A stretch of 64,000 nt of DNA from Sandarakinorhabdus glacialis (GTDB taxonomy: Bacteria > Pseudomonadota > Alphaproteobacteria > Sphingomonadales > Sphingomonadaceae). Positions 1 through 8,648 of the stretch are shown here, piece after piece. Where the stretch lies: the NCBI RefSeq assembly GCF_014643455.1, contig NZ_BMJM01000001.1, forward strand, positions 1 through 64,000. Reading direction: 5' to 3'. Position numbers and translations under genes: made by a program. How positions within the stretch are numbered: position 1 is the first letter of the stretch; each line of letters begins with the position of its first letter. The notes beneath the pieces were generated by a model. That model searched no databases, was not told the DNA's origin, and saw nothing but the letters and a program-made list of their open reading frames with translations.

Positions 1-40
1 CCTTGAAATCCGAGCTGTAGCGCTTTCTCGTCGTCTTCAT
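1..40 (-). CDS. IS3-family transposase OrfA, N-terminal fragment at window edge
   Basis: Only the first 13 codons are visible, reading MKTTRKRYSSDFK before the window ends. The basic, aromatic start followed by SDFK is characteristic of the helix-turn-helix OrfA subunit of IS3-family transposases, which binds the inverted repeats of the element. A weak purine-rich stretch lies just before the ATG. Nothing can be said about whether the rest of the transposase is intact. Confidence 0.6.
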   Translation of the reverse strand, partial: MKTTRKRYSSDFK

Positions 41-98
41 TCCCGTCAATCCTTCAGATCGGGAATAGCTTAACACCCTGTCCAGTTTTCCGGGACCA
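1..98 (-). mobile_element. edge of an IS3-family insertion sequence
   Basis: The complement of bases 1-40 opens a reading frame starting MKTTRKRYSSDFK, the usual beginning of IS3-family OrfA transposases. Upstream of it, between the broken receptor gene and the ATG, lies a leader of about 58 bases beginning TGGTCCCGGAAAACTGGACA. TG-starting ends are usual in this family, so I place the IS end near base 98. That boundary is inferred, because the other end and the target duplication lie outside the window. The element truncates the adjacent TonB-dependent receptor gene. Confidence 0.6.
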
Positions 99-684
99 CC
101 TCAAACGGCCGCCCGGTCTGCAGGTCTATGGTGGCGCCTAGCGAACCTTCGTCGGTTTCCGCCGACGAGGTTTTCTGGACCTTCAGGGCGCTGAAAAGCT
201 CGGATGCGAAGGTGTTGTAGTCGAACGATCGGCTGCGATTGGGGCTGGTGCCGGCGTCGTTCGATCCCGCCGTCGACAGCGCCTCCAGGCCATTGAGCCG
301 GGTCCGGTTGAAGTCGCCGCCGAGGCCGCGAACGGTGATCGACCGGCCCTCGCCATTGTCGCGGTCGACCGACACGCCGGGCAGCCGCTGCAGTGACTGC
401 GCAAGGTTATTGTCGGGAAAGTCGGCAATGTCCTCGGCGTTGATCGCGTCGATCTGCACACTGGCTTCGCGCTTGTCGGAAATCGACGCCCGCAGCGAGC
501 CACGGTAGCCGGTCACGGTGATTTCGCCGATATCGCGATCGGTGACCACGTTGTCGGCAACCGGAGCGGCTTTTGCCGTCGCGGGTGCCGGCACTGCGGG
601 CGCCTGAGCCGCCGCAGCTTCCGCGATCATGAGCGCCATCAGCGACACGCTGATCGCACCGTGGTTCTTCTGGATAATCTTCAC
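70..684 (-). pseudogene. TonB-dependent receptor, truncated by an insertion sequence
   Basis: This is the N-terminal part of an outer-membrane TonB-dependent receptor of the Xanthomonas/Caulobacter carbohydrate-uptake type. A signal peptide is followed by a TonB-box-like ITVTGYRGSL and a plug domain with PDNNLAQSLQRLPGV and ITVRGLGGDFNRT. The frame ends after about 200 codons, where such receptors normally have 800-1000. It stops in NWTGC, which already reads into the IS end, so the whole beta-barrel is missing. I prefer the GTG at 684 because GGGGGAAGA sits about six bases before it; a TTG at 699 is also open. An operator-like site lies 45 bases upstream. The product cannot work as a transporter. 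Confidence 0.85.
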
Positions 685-728
685 GTGATCTTCCCCCAAT
701 ATAGTAATTTTTCGGCCCCTGATTTTCA

Positions 729-742
729 GGTAACCGGTGTCA
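729..742. promoter_or_regulatory. LacI-type operator-like site upstream of the receptor gene
   Basis: The sequence TGACACCGGTTACC on the minus strand is an imperfect palindrome with a central CCGG, the layout typical of LacI-family operators. The identical 14 bases recur at 2169-2182 ahead of the lyase gene. Here it lies 45 bases before the receptor start and overlaps the last codon of the lyase gene. The match to the family is inference; the exact duplication is seen directly. Confidence 0.55.
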
Positions 743-2110
743 ATTTTTCGTAAGCCAGTCCAAATATAGTTTCAGGTTTGTCCAGCCGTGCTTGTCGACG
801 ACATCGCTCGAGTCGGCGCGGGCGGGTTCGAGGCCGTTCCGGCGCTCCCAAATATCGGGAAGGCCGTCGCGATCGGTGTCGAGTTCGGGCGCGAGGCTGC
901 GAAGCTGCGGCCAGCCGCCATCATCGGCCTCGTTGTCGATCAGGCGCCCGGTCGCATCGGCAACTCCGGCGACCACTTTGAGATCGACGGCGTCGCGTCG
1001 CCGCGATGCCCCGGCGCCAGCGAGGATAGCGACACGTGCGGCATCGGCGGCTTCGGTTCGCACCGGCGGCGTATCCACGGGGCCAGCCAGTCGATTTCCC
1101 GACCCTGCCAGGCCGGTGACCAGCGACCATGGGTCGGCCGGCACGCTGGCCGCCATGCTGTTGCCGGCAAATCACCCCCGCGCCAGCGGATTGCGCTCCT
1201 GGAAGGCGATCGGCTTTGTCGTGTCGGGGCCGGGCAGATAGGCGTTGCCGATGAAATTGTAGCGCGCCATGCTGTCGGTGTCGGCATTGTAACCGGAATG
1301 GCCGCCGCCCCAATTGTAGAAGACGTTGTTGCGGAAATCGAATGTCGCGCCCTTGGGGTCGACGGCAATTGCATCGTAATTGCCCGGCCGCGGCATTCGT
1401 GCGGCGTGATTGGCCCAGAGATTGTGGTGGAAACTTATCTGGGCGCCGCGACCGGCACGGACCAGGCTGCCATAGCCATGACTGCCTTTCACATGACCCG
1501 AGCGCCGCAGCGAATTGGCGATGATGCTCCACTGGACGGTTACGTCGCCCAGGCTGTTGGCGGCGTCGGCATAGTTCGCCGACACCGACAGTGTCTCGTC
1601 GACCGACCAGCTGGCCGACACATGATCGAGTATCACCCGGGTGCCACCGCTCAGCCAGATCGCGTCGCCCTGCGTCTGCGACCGTGCACCCAGGCGCGAC
1701 CGGACGTACCGGATCACCACGTCGTCCGCGGCGACCCGCAATGTCTGGTCGGCCAGGGTTATGCCGTCGCCGGGCGCCGTCTGGCCGGCGATCGTGACCC
1801 GGCCATAACGCACGACCAGCGGCGCGACGAGATGTATCGTTCCGGAGACATCGAAGACGATCGTCCGCGGCGCATCTAAGGCAACTGCCGCCCGCAGGCT
1901 TCCCGGGCCATCGTCCGCCAGCGTCGTTACATGAAGAACACGCCCGGCGCGTCCGCCCAGCGCGAAACGCCCGCTGCCTTCGGCTCCGGGAAATGCCGTC
2001 AATGAGGTCGGGGCCGCAGAAAGCCCGGGCGCGGCGCCCATGACAGCTGCAATGGCCCAGCACGACAGCGTCGCAGACCGAATCGTGTGATAGCTGCGTT
2101 GCCCCAACAT
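740..2110 (-). pseudogene. pectate-lyase-like (PL1) polysaccharide lyase with in-frame TGA stop
   Basis: The product resembles secreted polysaccharide lyase family 1 enzymes, which cleave pectate by beta-elimination. It has a signal peptide (residues about 1-30), an early FPGAEGSGR motif and the beta-helix core with DHVSASWSVDE and HHNLWANHAARMPRPG. An in-frame TGA at 1172-1174 follows NPLARG. The same frame then continues as FAGNSMAASVPADPWSLV and ends with the usual GWTNLKLYLDWL tail. The neighbouring residues suggest the TGA replaced a Trp TGG, giving about 456 codons in the parent gene. The start at 2110 has GGGGAGG just before it. Loss of the C-terminal 140 residues would probably leave an unstable product. 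Confidence 0.85.
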
Positions 2111-2168
2111 CGCCTCCCCAGGCTCTTGTACTCGCCGCCTGTCCCGTGCCGCTGCTGCGATCATTCTG

Positions 2169-2182
2169 GGTAACCGGTGTCA
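2169..2182. promoter_or_regulatory. LacI-type operator-like site upstream of the pectate-lyase-like gene
   Basis: This is an exact copy of the 14-base site at 729-742 (TGACACCGGTTACC on the minus strand). It lies 59 bases before the lyase ATG, where an operator would overlap the promoter. Two identical sites, each ahead of a gene of the same probable carbohydrate pathway, suggest one shared local regulator. No LacI gene is present in the window. Confidence 0.55.
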
Positions 2183-2682
2183 TATGTGAAGGCGAAACGT
2201 CGGAGTTGTCAATCATGGATGAGGCGGCACCCATTAGGTAGGTCGTCGAAAGCAATTGCCACTTCGCCGCCGGACTGCGTCCGTCGACCAAAGGCAATGC
2301 ATCGTTTCGTCAGGAATTTCTGAATTGGTCGCTAGCGGCGATCGACAAAGTGCGAAAGCCTTGCCGCAACCAATTTCATAAACCCGAATCGCTGGACAAC
2401 CCTGCGATTACAACGGTGCACACAGTCGGACAGCCCCGAGTGTCAAACGCATATTACAATTGAAATAAAAAAGCCTGAATTTTCCAGGTTCGGTGGGCCG
2501 GCGGCTCCATACGGGCGCAGGCGGGACGGCCGGCAGCAGCCAACTTGCGGAATTGACGACAGGAACCTTGCGTACGGCCTAGCCGCTTTTCGCCAAGTCC
2601 GCACAATGACCCTCAGCCCGAGGAGTGACCGCGGCAGGCCGGCTGTCATGGCAGCGGTAAGGCCGCCACGACAGCGACCTGA
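2183..2682. other. 500-bp intergenic stretch with no recognisable gene
   Basis: I find no convincing reading frame, tRNA or strong hairpin here. The only open frame (2443-2649, minus) has no ribosome binding site and no family resemblance. Composition is less GC-rich near 2400-2480 than in the flanks. In the context of the surrounding broken genes this could be the eroded remains of coding DNA, but nothing is recognisable. Confidence 0.6.
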
Positions 2683-3786
2683 TCAACGAGCCGCTGCGAG
2701 TGCCGGTTTCAAGCGCGCCGCTGCATAGGCCTCGGCCTGTGCGGCGCCGCTGACGACCTGGCCCATGCCGAAGAATTCATGGGTGACGCCGGGGAAGGTG
2801 CGCTGCTCGACCTTGCCGCCAGCGGCGCGCACTGCGGCTGCCAGCGTTTCCCCATCGGACAGCAGCGGATCGATCTGCGCGTTGACGATGGTTAGCGGCG
2901 GCAGACCGCGCAAATCGGCCTTGACGAGATTGATGCGCGGGTCCTGGGCGTCGGCCTTCGACTTGGAGTAATAATAGCCGAACCACGACAACATCGGCGT
3001 GTTGAGCGGTTTGGCCCGCGCATTGGTCTGCCGTGAAGGCAGGTTCGTTGCCGAATTGGCGATCGGGTAAACGGCAAGGATGTGCCGCGGCGCGGTCATG
3101 CCGCGGTCGCGCGCGACGATCGCAGTCGCCACGGCGAGGTTGCCGCCGGCGCTTTCGCCTGCCAGCGCCATCCGCAACGGGTCGCCGCCCCAGGCCTTGG
3201 CGTTCTTGAGCACCCAGCCTTAGGAGTTGGCCGCATCCTCGTGCTGCGCTGGGAACTTGGCCTCGGGCGCGTGGCGATACTCCACCGACACGACGATGGC
3301 ATTGAGTGTCTTGGCGAGGTAGCGCGGGGTTGCGTCATAGGTCTTCAGGTCGGCGATGACCCAGCCGCCGCCGTGGTAATAGACCACGACCGGCCGCGGC
3401 GCCGTGCTGGCCATGGCCGGCTTGTAGATGCGGGCGACCCGCATCGGGTCGGTGCCATAGGCGAGGTCCTGCGTGGTGACGCTGTTGTCGGGCGCGGTCG
3501 GCAGCCCCTTTGCCTTCAAGACCTGTGCGACGCCATCCGCCGGGGTTGGCTGCAACCGTGCCTGGGCGGGCGTCAAGGTCTCGATCGGCTTGGCACCGAG
3601 TGCAGCCTGCGCTGAAAGGACCGCCTGCATGTCGGGGACCGGCTTTGGCGGGGCGGTAGCGGCGATGCGAGGCATCGGGAAGCTGGGCGGCGAGGTCGCC
3701 GACATCGGCGACTGGGCGGAAACGGCAGTTGCCGACAGCAGCAACACTGCGGATGAAACACGAAACGACTTCGAATAGCGGAACAT
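2683..3786 (-). pseudogene. alpha/beta-hydrolase esterase (HSL family) with in-frame TAA stop
   Basis: The reading frame encodes a secreted esterase/lipase of the hormone-sensitive-lipase family. It has a signal peptide (ending near SAVSAQS), the oxyanion motif HGGGWV, the nucleophile motif GESAGG, the acid region IDPLLSDGE and the His region FPGVTHEFFG. A TAA at 3220-3222 splits it between EDAANS and GWVLKNAKAWGGDP, in one unbroken frame. Related proteins usually have an aromatic residue there (Y-x-WV), so a Tyr codon probably became TAA. The stop separates the oxyanion hole from the catalytic triad, so neither half should be active. Confidence 0.85.
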
Positions 3787-3924
3787 GACTGGCCTTTTGT
3801 TGCGACGAGCCTAGAAACCCGGCGGACGACGTGTCGTTCCAACAGATCGCAGCAAACAAATGGTAACTATCCAAAGTATAGTAACAGTCATGGACATGTT
3901 CTCGAAATAAACGTTGGATTTCAA

Positions 3925-5183
3925 CTATGGTGTGGCCTTGTCCTTAACTTTCGTGCTATTGGCCTGGGCATTGGTGGGACGATAGGACGCATCATGGCGG
4001 CGGCGCTGTTCGATCGCGTCGTCGAGGCGGTGCTCGGCAGGCACCGGTCGCGGTTCGCCGCGTGGCAGATACCACCGCAGGAACGACCGCCGTGGCCATT
4101 CGCGTTATTCGGTGTTCTTGGGGAAATATTCGAGCAGCTTCCATCCTGCCGTCAGCGACTGGTGCAGCTTTGCCAATGGATCGGGCCGGGCATAGCTGTG
4201 CTGGCTGCCGGCCTTCGCCTCGCCGTGGGCAGGTGGCGCAGATTGGCCTCGGTGATCCGCAGCCCGGCCTTGACGGCTTCCTCGGTCATCCAGATCAGCG
4301 GTATCTTCGACAGGCCGCTGTCGCGCTCGCGGTAACCGCCGCCGATATCGGAGTGCACGCCGGCGAACCAGCGTTGCTCGATATCCTGCGCGGCGGTCTC
4401 TGCCGGCCGGAACCGGTTGGGGATATGGTCCTGCGGCTGTCGCCAACGGGCCACGCGAAACATGCGGCGCCGCTCGTCGAGGGCAAGGGCATGGCGGAAT
4501 ATCCGCACCGATGGGTTGGTGCCGGTATAGGGCAGGGTCTCCAGGCTCGGGATCCACAGGCGATCGGGTCGCGGCACCAATACCGAGGCAACGCTGTCCC
4601 AGGCGCCGATAAAATGGATGACCGGGAAGCGCGCGCCGATGACACGGGCGAAATGCCACGCGAGCGGCAGTTCGTTCTCGCGCGCGGCGCGCTTGTAGGT
4701 GTCGAGGGCGTTGTCGCACATATTGAGCTGCGACGGGCGGACGAGCCCGATCAGGTGCACCAGCCCGGCAAGCACGCGCACCGTCCAGGCCCCCCGGCTG
4801 AAGCCGAACAGGAAGATATTGTCGCCCGGCTGCCAGTTGATGACGAGGAAGCGGTAGGCGCCGAGCACATTGTCGTCGAGGCCATAGCCGGTAACCAGGC
4901 CAAGCACGCCGAGCGCCTTTTGCTTCCAGCGGTAGAGGTAATCGACGCGTCCGATGGTCCCCACCCCGGGGGCATAATAGACCAGCTGGCGCTCGCCCTT
5001 CTCGGCGATGCGGAACAGCTTGAGCACGTTGGAAATTCGAATGGCGCCTGGATCGCCCGCCAGCGCGCCGCCGAGCTCGTTGCCGGTACCGTCGCACAGG
5101 ATAACCAGGTTGCGGCCCGGTCGCCGCGGCGTTGCCGATGCGGGCTCGTCCGGCCTCGCCGGTGCGGTGTCCATGCTGGTCAT
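3925..5183 (-). pseudogene. DUF2235 alpha/beta-hydrolase, frameshifted and interrupted
   Basis: The N-terminal 310 residues match DUF2235 hydrolases (a phospholipase-like group related to T6SS Tle1 effectors), with DGTGNE near the start, the nucleophile motif GFSRGAW and HSDIGGGY. Near 4230 the frame breaks. Adding one base (CTG-CCC to CTG-GCCC) restores [20 protein letters not shown] and the family tail [16 protein letters not shown] at 4105-4107 then interrupts before [19 protein letters not shown], and the natural end is the TAG at 3925. The gene therefore carries two independent lesions, one deletion and one nonsense. The start at 5183 is chosen because it sits just before the conserved domain. 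Confidence 0.85.
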
Positions 5184-5360
5184 CGTCGACTGTCCTCGCG
5201 CCGCGCAACCTCGCATTATCCGGCTGCATCGACCAGTGCAGCGGTCACCACCGACAAGGCAGGCCGCGCGCGCATGGATTTCCCGGCCCCGGCGAGTGCC
5301 GGAACTTCGCGGCCCAGCAATGGTTGTGCAGTTGCGAAATTATCAAGGGGCGCAAACAGC

Positions 5361-6284
5361 GTGGCGACAGTTCACTGCGATGCGCTCATTGTCGGTGGCG
5401 GTCCTGCCGGGCTGACGGCCGCTATCTATCTGGCTCGTTATCGCCGCCGGGTGATCGTCGTCGATGATGGCAACAGTCGCGCCAAATGGATCCCGCTGTC
5501 GCACAACCATGCCGGATTTCCGGATGGGATCAGCGGCGAGGAGCTGCTTCGCCGCATGAGCGACCAGGCGAAGCGGTTCGGCGCGGAGATCGTCGCCGGT
5601 CACATCGAGACAGTCGCGGCCATCGCCGACGGGTTTCATGCCCAAGGCGCCGGCCTGGACATCACGGCCCGCACGATTCTGCTGGCAACCGGCGTCGAAA
5701 ACCGCCGCCCGCCGATCGACCCCGATATACATCGGCTGGCGCTCGATCGCGGCCTGTTGCGCTATTGCCCGGTTTGCGACGGCTACGAGGCCAGCGGCCA
5801 GGAGATAGGAGTCATCGGTGCCAATACCCACGCCGTTGCGGAGGCGCTGTTTCTGCGGACCTATTCCGACAGGGTCACGCTGATCGCGCTGGAAGGTTTC
5901 GAACTCGATGCCGACGATCACAAGGCGTTGGCAACGGCAGGCGTGGGGCTCGCACCCAGCACCCTGGGCCACCTCGAATTCTCCGAAACAGAGGCAAATG
6001 CCCAGCTCGCCAATGGCGACACGCTAAGGTTCGATACGATCTATCCGGCGCTGGGCTCGGACAGCAAGAACGAACTGGCGCGCCAGCTCGGCATCGAACT
6101 GAGCGACGACCGCTGCATCGTCGTCGATGCCAAGCAACGCACGAGCCTTGCCAGCATCTATGCGGCAGGTGACATCGTGATGTCGCTCGATCAGATCAGC
6201 GTGTCCATGGGGCACGGCGCGGTCGCGGCAACCGCCCTTCACAACGACCTGAGGGAGCATGACGGCGAAACGCGGCCATCATGA
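5361..6284 (+). CDS. thioredoxin-reductase-like FAD/NAD(P)H oxidoreductase
   Basis: This 307-residue flavoprotein resembles low-molecular-weight thioredoxin reductases. It has an N-terminal FAD motif ([17 protein letters not shown]), a redox-type CPVC in [10 protein letters not shown] near residue 133, an NAD(P)-binding stretch [14 protein letters not shown], and the C-terminal FAD motif [12 protein letters not shown] instead of CATC, and the short NADPH loop, suggest a TrxR-like enzyme of unknown partner rather than TrxB itself. The start is GTG with AAGGGG ten bases upstream. It is the only undamaged gene between 1 and 9.2 kb and reads on the opposite strand to most of its broken neighbours. 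Confidence 0.8.
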   Translation: MATVHCDALIVGGGPAGLTAAIYLARYRRRVIVVDDGNSRAKWIPLSHNHAGFPDGISGEELLRRMSDQAKRFGAEIVAGHIETVAAIADGFHAQGAGLDITARTILLATGVENRRPPIDPDIHRLALDRGLLRYCPVCDGYEASGQEIGVIGANTHAVAEALFLRTYSDRVTLIALEGFELDADDHKALATAGVGLAPSTLGHLEFSETEANAQLANGDTLRFDTIYPALGSDSKNELARQLGIELSDDRCIVVDAKQRTSLASIYAAGDIVMSLDQISVSMGHGAVAATALHNDLREHDGETRPS

Positions 6285-6315
6285 TGTGATCGCACATAGG
6301 CGCGGCGTGACGATC

Positions 6316-6534
6316 CTATGCGGTTGCGCGCCGGATTGGCCCCCACGCGGCACTCAGGGAACGTGAACCCGGCCCCCGGGGATAATCCGGATGGCGGCAC
6401 CTCCGTCTCCCGCAATAGTTTGGCGCATGGCAACTTTCCTGCGCACATCCGGCTGGTTCCGCGGCCGCGGTCGTCAGGACAAGGCCGAGCACGGCCGCCG
6501 AGCGCCATGTCTGGTGGATGAGGATGCCGGTCAT
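6316..6534 (-). pseudogene. short secreted-protein remnant coupled to the DUF2092 gene
   Basis: The ATG overlaps the stop of the DUF2092 gene (ATGA), as in a coupled operon. The first 30 residues look like a signal peptide (WRSAAVLGLVLTTAAAEPA), but what follows is Arg/Cys-rich and low in structure, which suggests the real frame was lost soon after the signal peptide. In relatives a small secreted protein often follows DUF2092 genes, but I cannot identify this one. It may still be a real short gene. Confidence 0.3.
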
Positions 6535-7303
6535 TGTCCCGTAACTCCCTTGGCGGGGGCGCTATTTCCCGCCAGCTTGCCGATGGTGATGCTGCCGGCG
6601 CCCGGTGGCGGCTTCAGCGTAAAGGTGCTGGCCGGAAAGCTTTTGACCGGAACCCAGGTCAGCAGCGCCTCATATTGCGGCATGCTCGGGTCTATGCGCG
6701 ACGTGATGACGATCTTGCAGGGCAACGGATCGGCGCCCTCGCGCAGCCAGATTTGCCAGTCGACATTTTTCTGGCGCATGACATGTTGCGTGCAGCGATA
6801 CGGCCCGATCTGTCAGCTGTGAACGCCGATGTGACGCGCGCGATCAGCGCCGGGTCGGTTCCCCATGATATCAGGTCGACCAGCGGCAATTCGATGCCAT
6901 AGTCTTCGCTTGCCGTGGCGATCGTTGCTGCAATGGTCGCCGGGGCGGGCATCGTCCCGTACAACCCCAACGCCGGCGCCAGCAGGCTGAGGTTCTTGCC
7001 GTCATAGAAGATGGTGCGGCTGTTGTGTTCCGTCCTGGTGTCGATCACGAAGCCGTCGGGGCGCCGCACCTTGATGTCGACGGTGCCTCCGGACTGTATT
7101 TTCTGGCCCGTAGTCAGGACATCCTCGTCGGTAAACGCAGCCCGGACCGAAAATGTCTGCAGCTTGCGCAGCGCCGCGCCCATGGCATCGAGTGCGGCCA
7201 TCGTGTCCGCGTCACGTTCTTCGGCTTCAGGCGCCGCAATTGGCGTGGCCGGTGCTGCGGAGACGCTCGCCGCGCAAACCCCTCCCGCGAGCAATACGGC
7301 CAT
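6531..7303 (-). pseudogene. DUF2092 periplasmic protein, frameshifted
   Basis: DUF2092 proteins are exported, LolA-like lipid-binding-type proteins of unknown role. The first frame has a signal peptide and the family core: LRKLQTFSVRAAF, the GGTVDIKVRRPDG strand, FYDGKNLSLL and YGIELPLVDLISWGT. It derails near 6812. Restoring one base there (GACAGATC to GACCAGATC) joins it to the second frame, which carries the expected YRCTQHVMRQKNVDWQIW and ends after FTLKPPPGAGSITIGKLAG. A single-base deletion is the simplest explanation. The start at 7303 precedes the signal peptide; the frame is open further upstream. Confidence 0.8.
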
Positions 7304-7414
7304 GCCGTAGACGGTTCTCGCGCGCAATATGCACAGGCCGCCGCCAAAGTATTCGACAACGGCGTTGCACCGAGTTCGATTATTTCGTCGATGGTCCACA
7401 CGGCCGCGGCCATC

Positions 7415-7675
7415 TCACACTGAACCTTGGCCCACTCGAAATCGCCGGCACGCTTCATGGCATCGCAGTGCATCTCGATGTTGTCCTCCGTTGCGGATAT
7501 ACAGGCCCTGATACGGTGGCACGATGCCGGTCAGAAAGGCGCGATAGCCGTTAAAATACGGGCTTTGGCCACCCTCGGTCGCGATCGCCGGTGCAACACC
7601 GATGGCGGCGGCGAGCCAGGAGAAAGACCAGCCGGCAACGCGGTGCCGGGGCTTCGGGGTGAGGAGCTTGATCAA
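7415..7675 (-). pseudogene. SphA/MetA-like outer-membrane protein, N-terminal remnant
   Basis: A signal peptide is followed by ATEGGQSPYFNGYRAFLTGIVP and PGLY-type residues, the beginning of the SphA/phenol-degradation MetA-like family of outer-membrane proteins, normally about 300 residues. After YIRNGG the family match ends and the frame closes within 25 codons; the barrel is missing. A second frame (EDNIEMHCDAMKRAGDFEWAKV, down to about 7350) stays open but I cannot place it. The TTG start overlaps the stop of the MarC-type gene. A deletion fusing two genes is likely. Confidence 0.55.
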
Positions 7676-8327
7676 CTTGGCCTCACGATTAGCGGGATTG
7701 CAGTGGAAAGCAGCGGCTCCGGCCCGAAGTCGGCACGCAGGCCGGTCAGGATGGACTGGATCGCCAGCGCCGCCTGGAGGACCGCGAACACCCAGCCCAG
7801 GATGCGCAGCGGTCCGAGCCCGACATGGCGCAATATCGAGCCCGAAAATACCATTGCCAGGCAGTTGGACAGCAGCAGCGCCGGGATCATGCCGAAGACG
7901 ACGATGGCCAGTTGCCGTGGGTCGGCACTGAGCGCGGTGAGCACCAGCAGTGCAACGATGCCATAGGGCGTGATGTGAACGGGAAGGCCAGCGGCGAAAA
8001 GACCAGCCCCTTGGCGCTTTCCAGCGGCGGCGGCGGTGGCGGCGACGCTTCGCCGGCAGCGTTGAGCAGCGAGATCGCCGGGATAAGCAACAGGATGCCG
8101 AAAGCCGCCCTGAGATCGGCGACCTCGATCCGCCAGCTCACGCGCAGGTTGCTGATGACGTAGATGACCACCAATGCCACGACATAGGCAATCAGTGCAC
8201 TGACCAGCGCCAACCGCACCCGGGTGCGAAAGTCGAAGCCGCGCGTGAGCATTCCGAACGGCGCAATGACCTTGGGGGGCCAAGGGTCAGGAACAGCATC
8301 GTGAAAACGAACGAAAGTTCCTGCATC
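7672..8327 (-). pseudogene. MarC-family membrane protein with two frameshifts
   Basis: Three frames read in series reconstruct a roughly 219-residue MarC/UPF0056-type inner-membrane protein: MQELSFVFTMLFLTLGPP, then the frame with RVRLALVSALIAYVVAL and LRAAFGILLLIPA, then PVHITPYGIVALLVLTALS and SILRHVGLGPLRILGWVFAVLQ. The breaks lie in a G/C run at about 8272-8278 and in GGG at 7981-7983, and each is repaired by adding one base. Six membrane segments would be expected. An eight-residue proline-rich stretch (SPPPPPPL) lies in the loop where the family is variable. Function of MarC proteins is unknown despite the name. Confidence 0.8.
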
Positions 8328-8341
8328 AGTACACCCAGGCC

Positions 8342-8635
8342 TTATTGGCTGAAGGCTAAGCTACGCCCCGCGCAGCCATAACCGGGATGAGTCCCGATAA
8401 GAGGTCGGGAAGACCCGCACTGCGGCCGCGGCGCTAGAATGCCTCCCGGGATCGGGACGATCAGGAAATCATTCTTCTTGGGGTCCGCGGGCCGCACGAC
8501 ATCGACGTGCCGCGTCACTTCGTGCACCGGAACGTCCGCCAGAAAGGCGATGGCGGGCGCGCGGGCAACAGGGCCAACACCGCGGCCGCAACGCCGGCCC
8601 GCAGCGCCCCGTGACGATGGTCAAGGTCATTGCCC
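8342..8635 (-). pseudogene. outer-membrane surface-antigen-like fragment
   Basis: The minus strand encodes a possible signal peptide (ALRAGVAAAVLALLPAR), a one-base frame change, then FLADVPVHEV and RPADPKKNDFLIVPIP. PKKNDFL(I/V)VPIP resembles the start of BamA/D15-like outer-membrane proteins of the surface-antigen type. The similarity stops at VPIP and the frame soon closes. I read it as the N-terminal stub of a deleted gene. The assignment rests on a short motif and is tentative. Confidence 0.35.
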
Positions 8636-8648
8636 AGAAGGACGCGAG

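Noticed and set aside
2443-2649. A 68-codon reading frame in the intergenic stretch
   Set aside because: No ribosome binding site, no similarity and no codon bias.
4062-6284. One long protein of 740 residues fused to the TrxR-like enzyme
   Set aside because: The upstream part is antisense to the DUF2235 gene; the flavoprotein family begins at the GTG at 5361.
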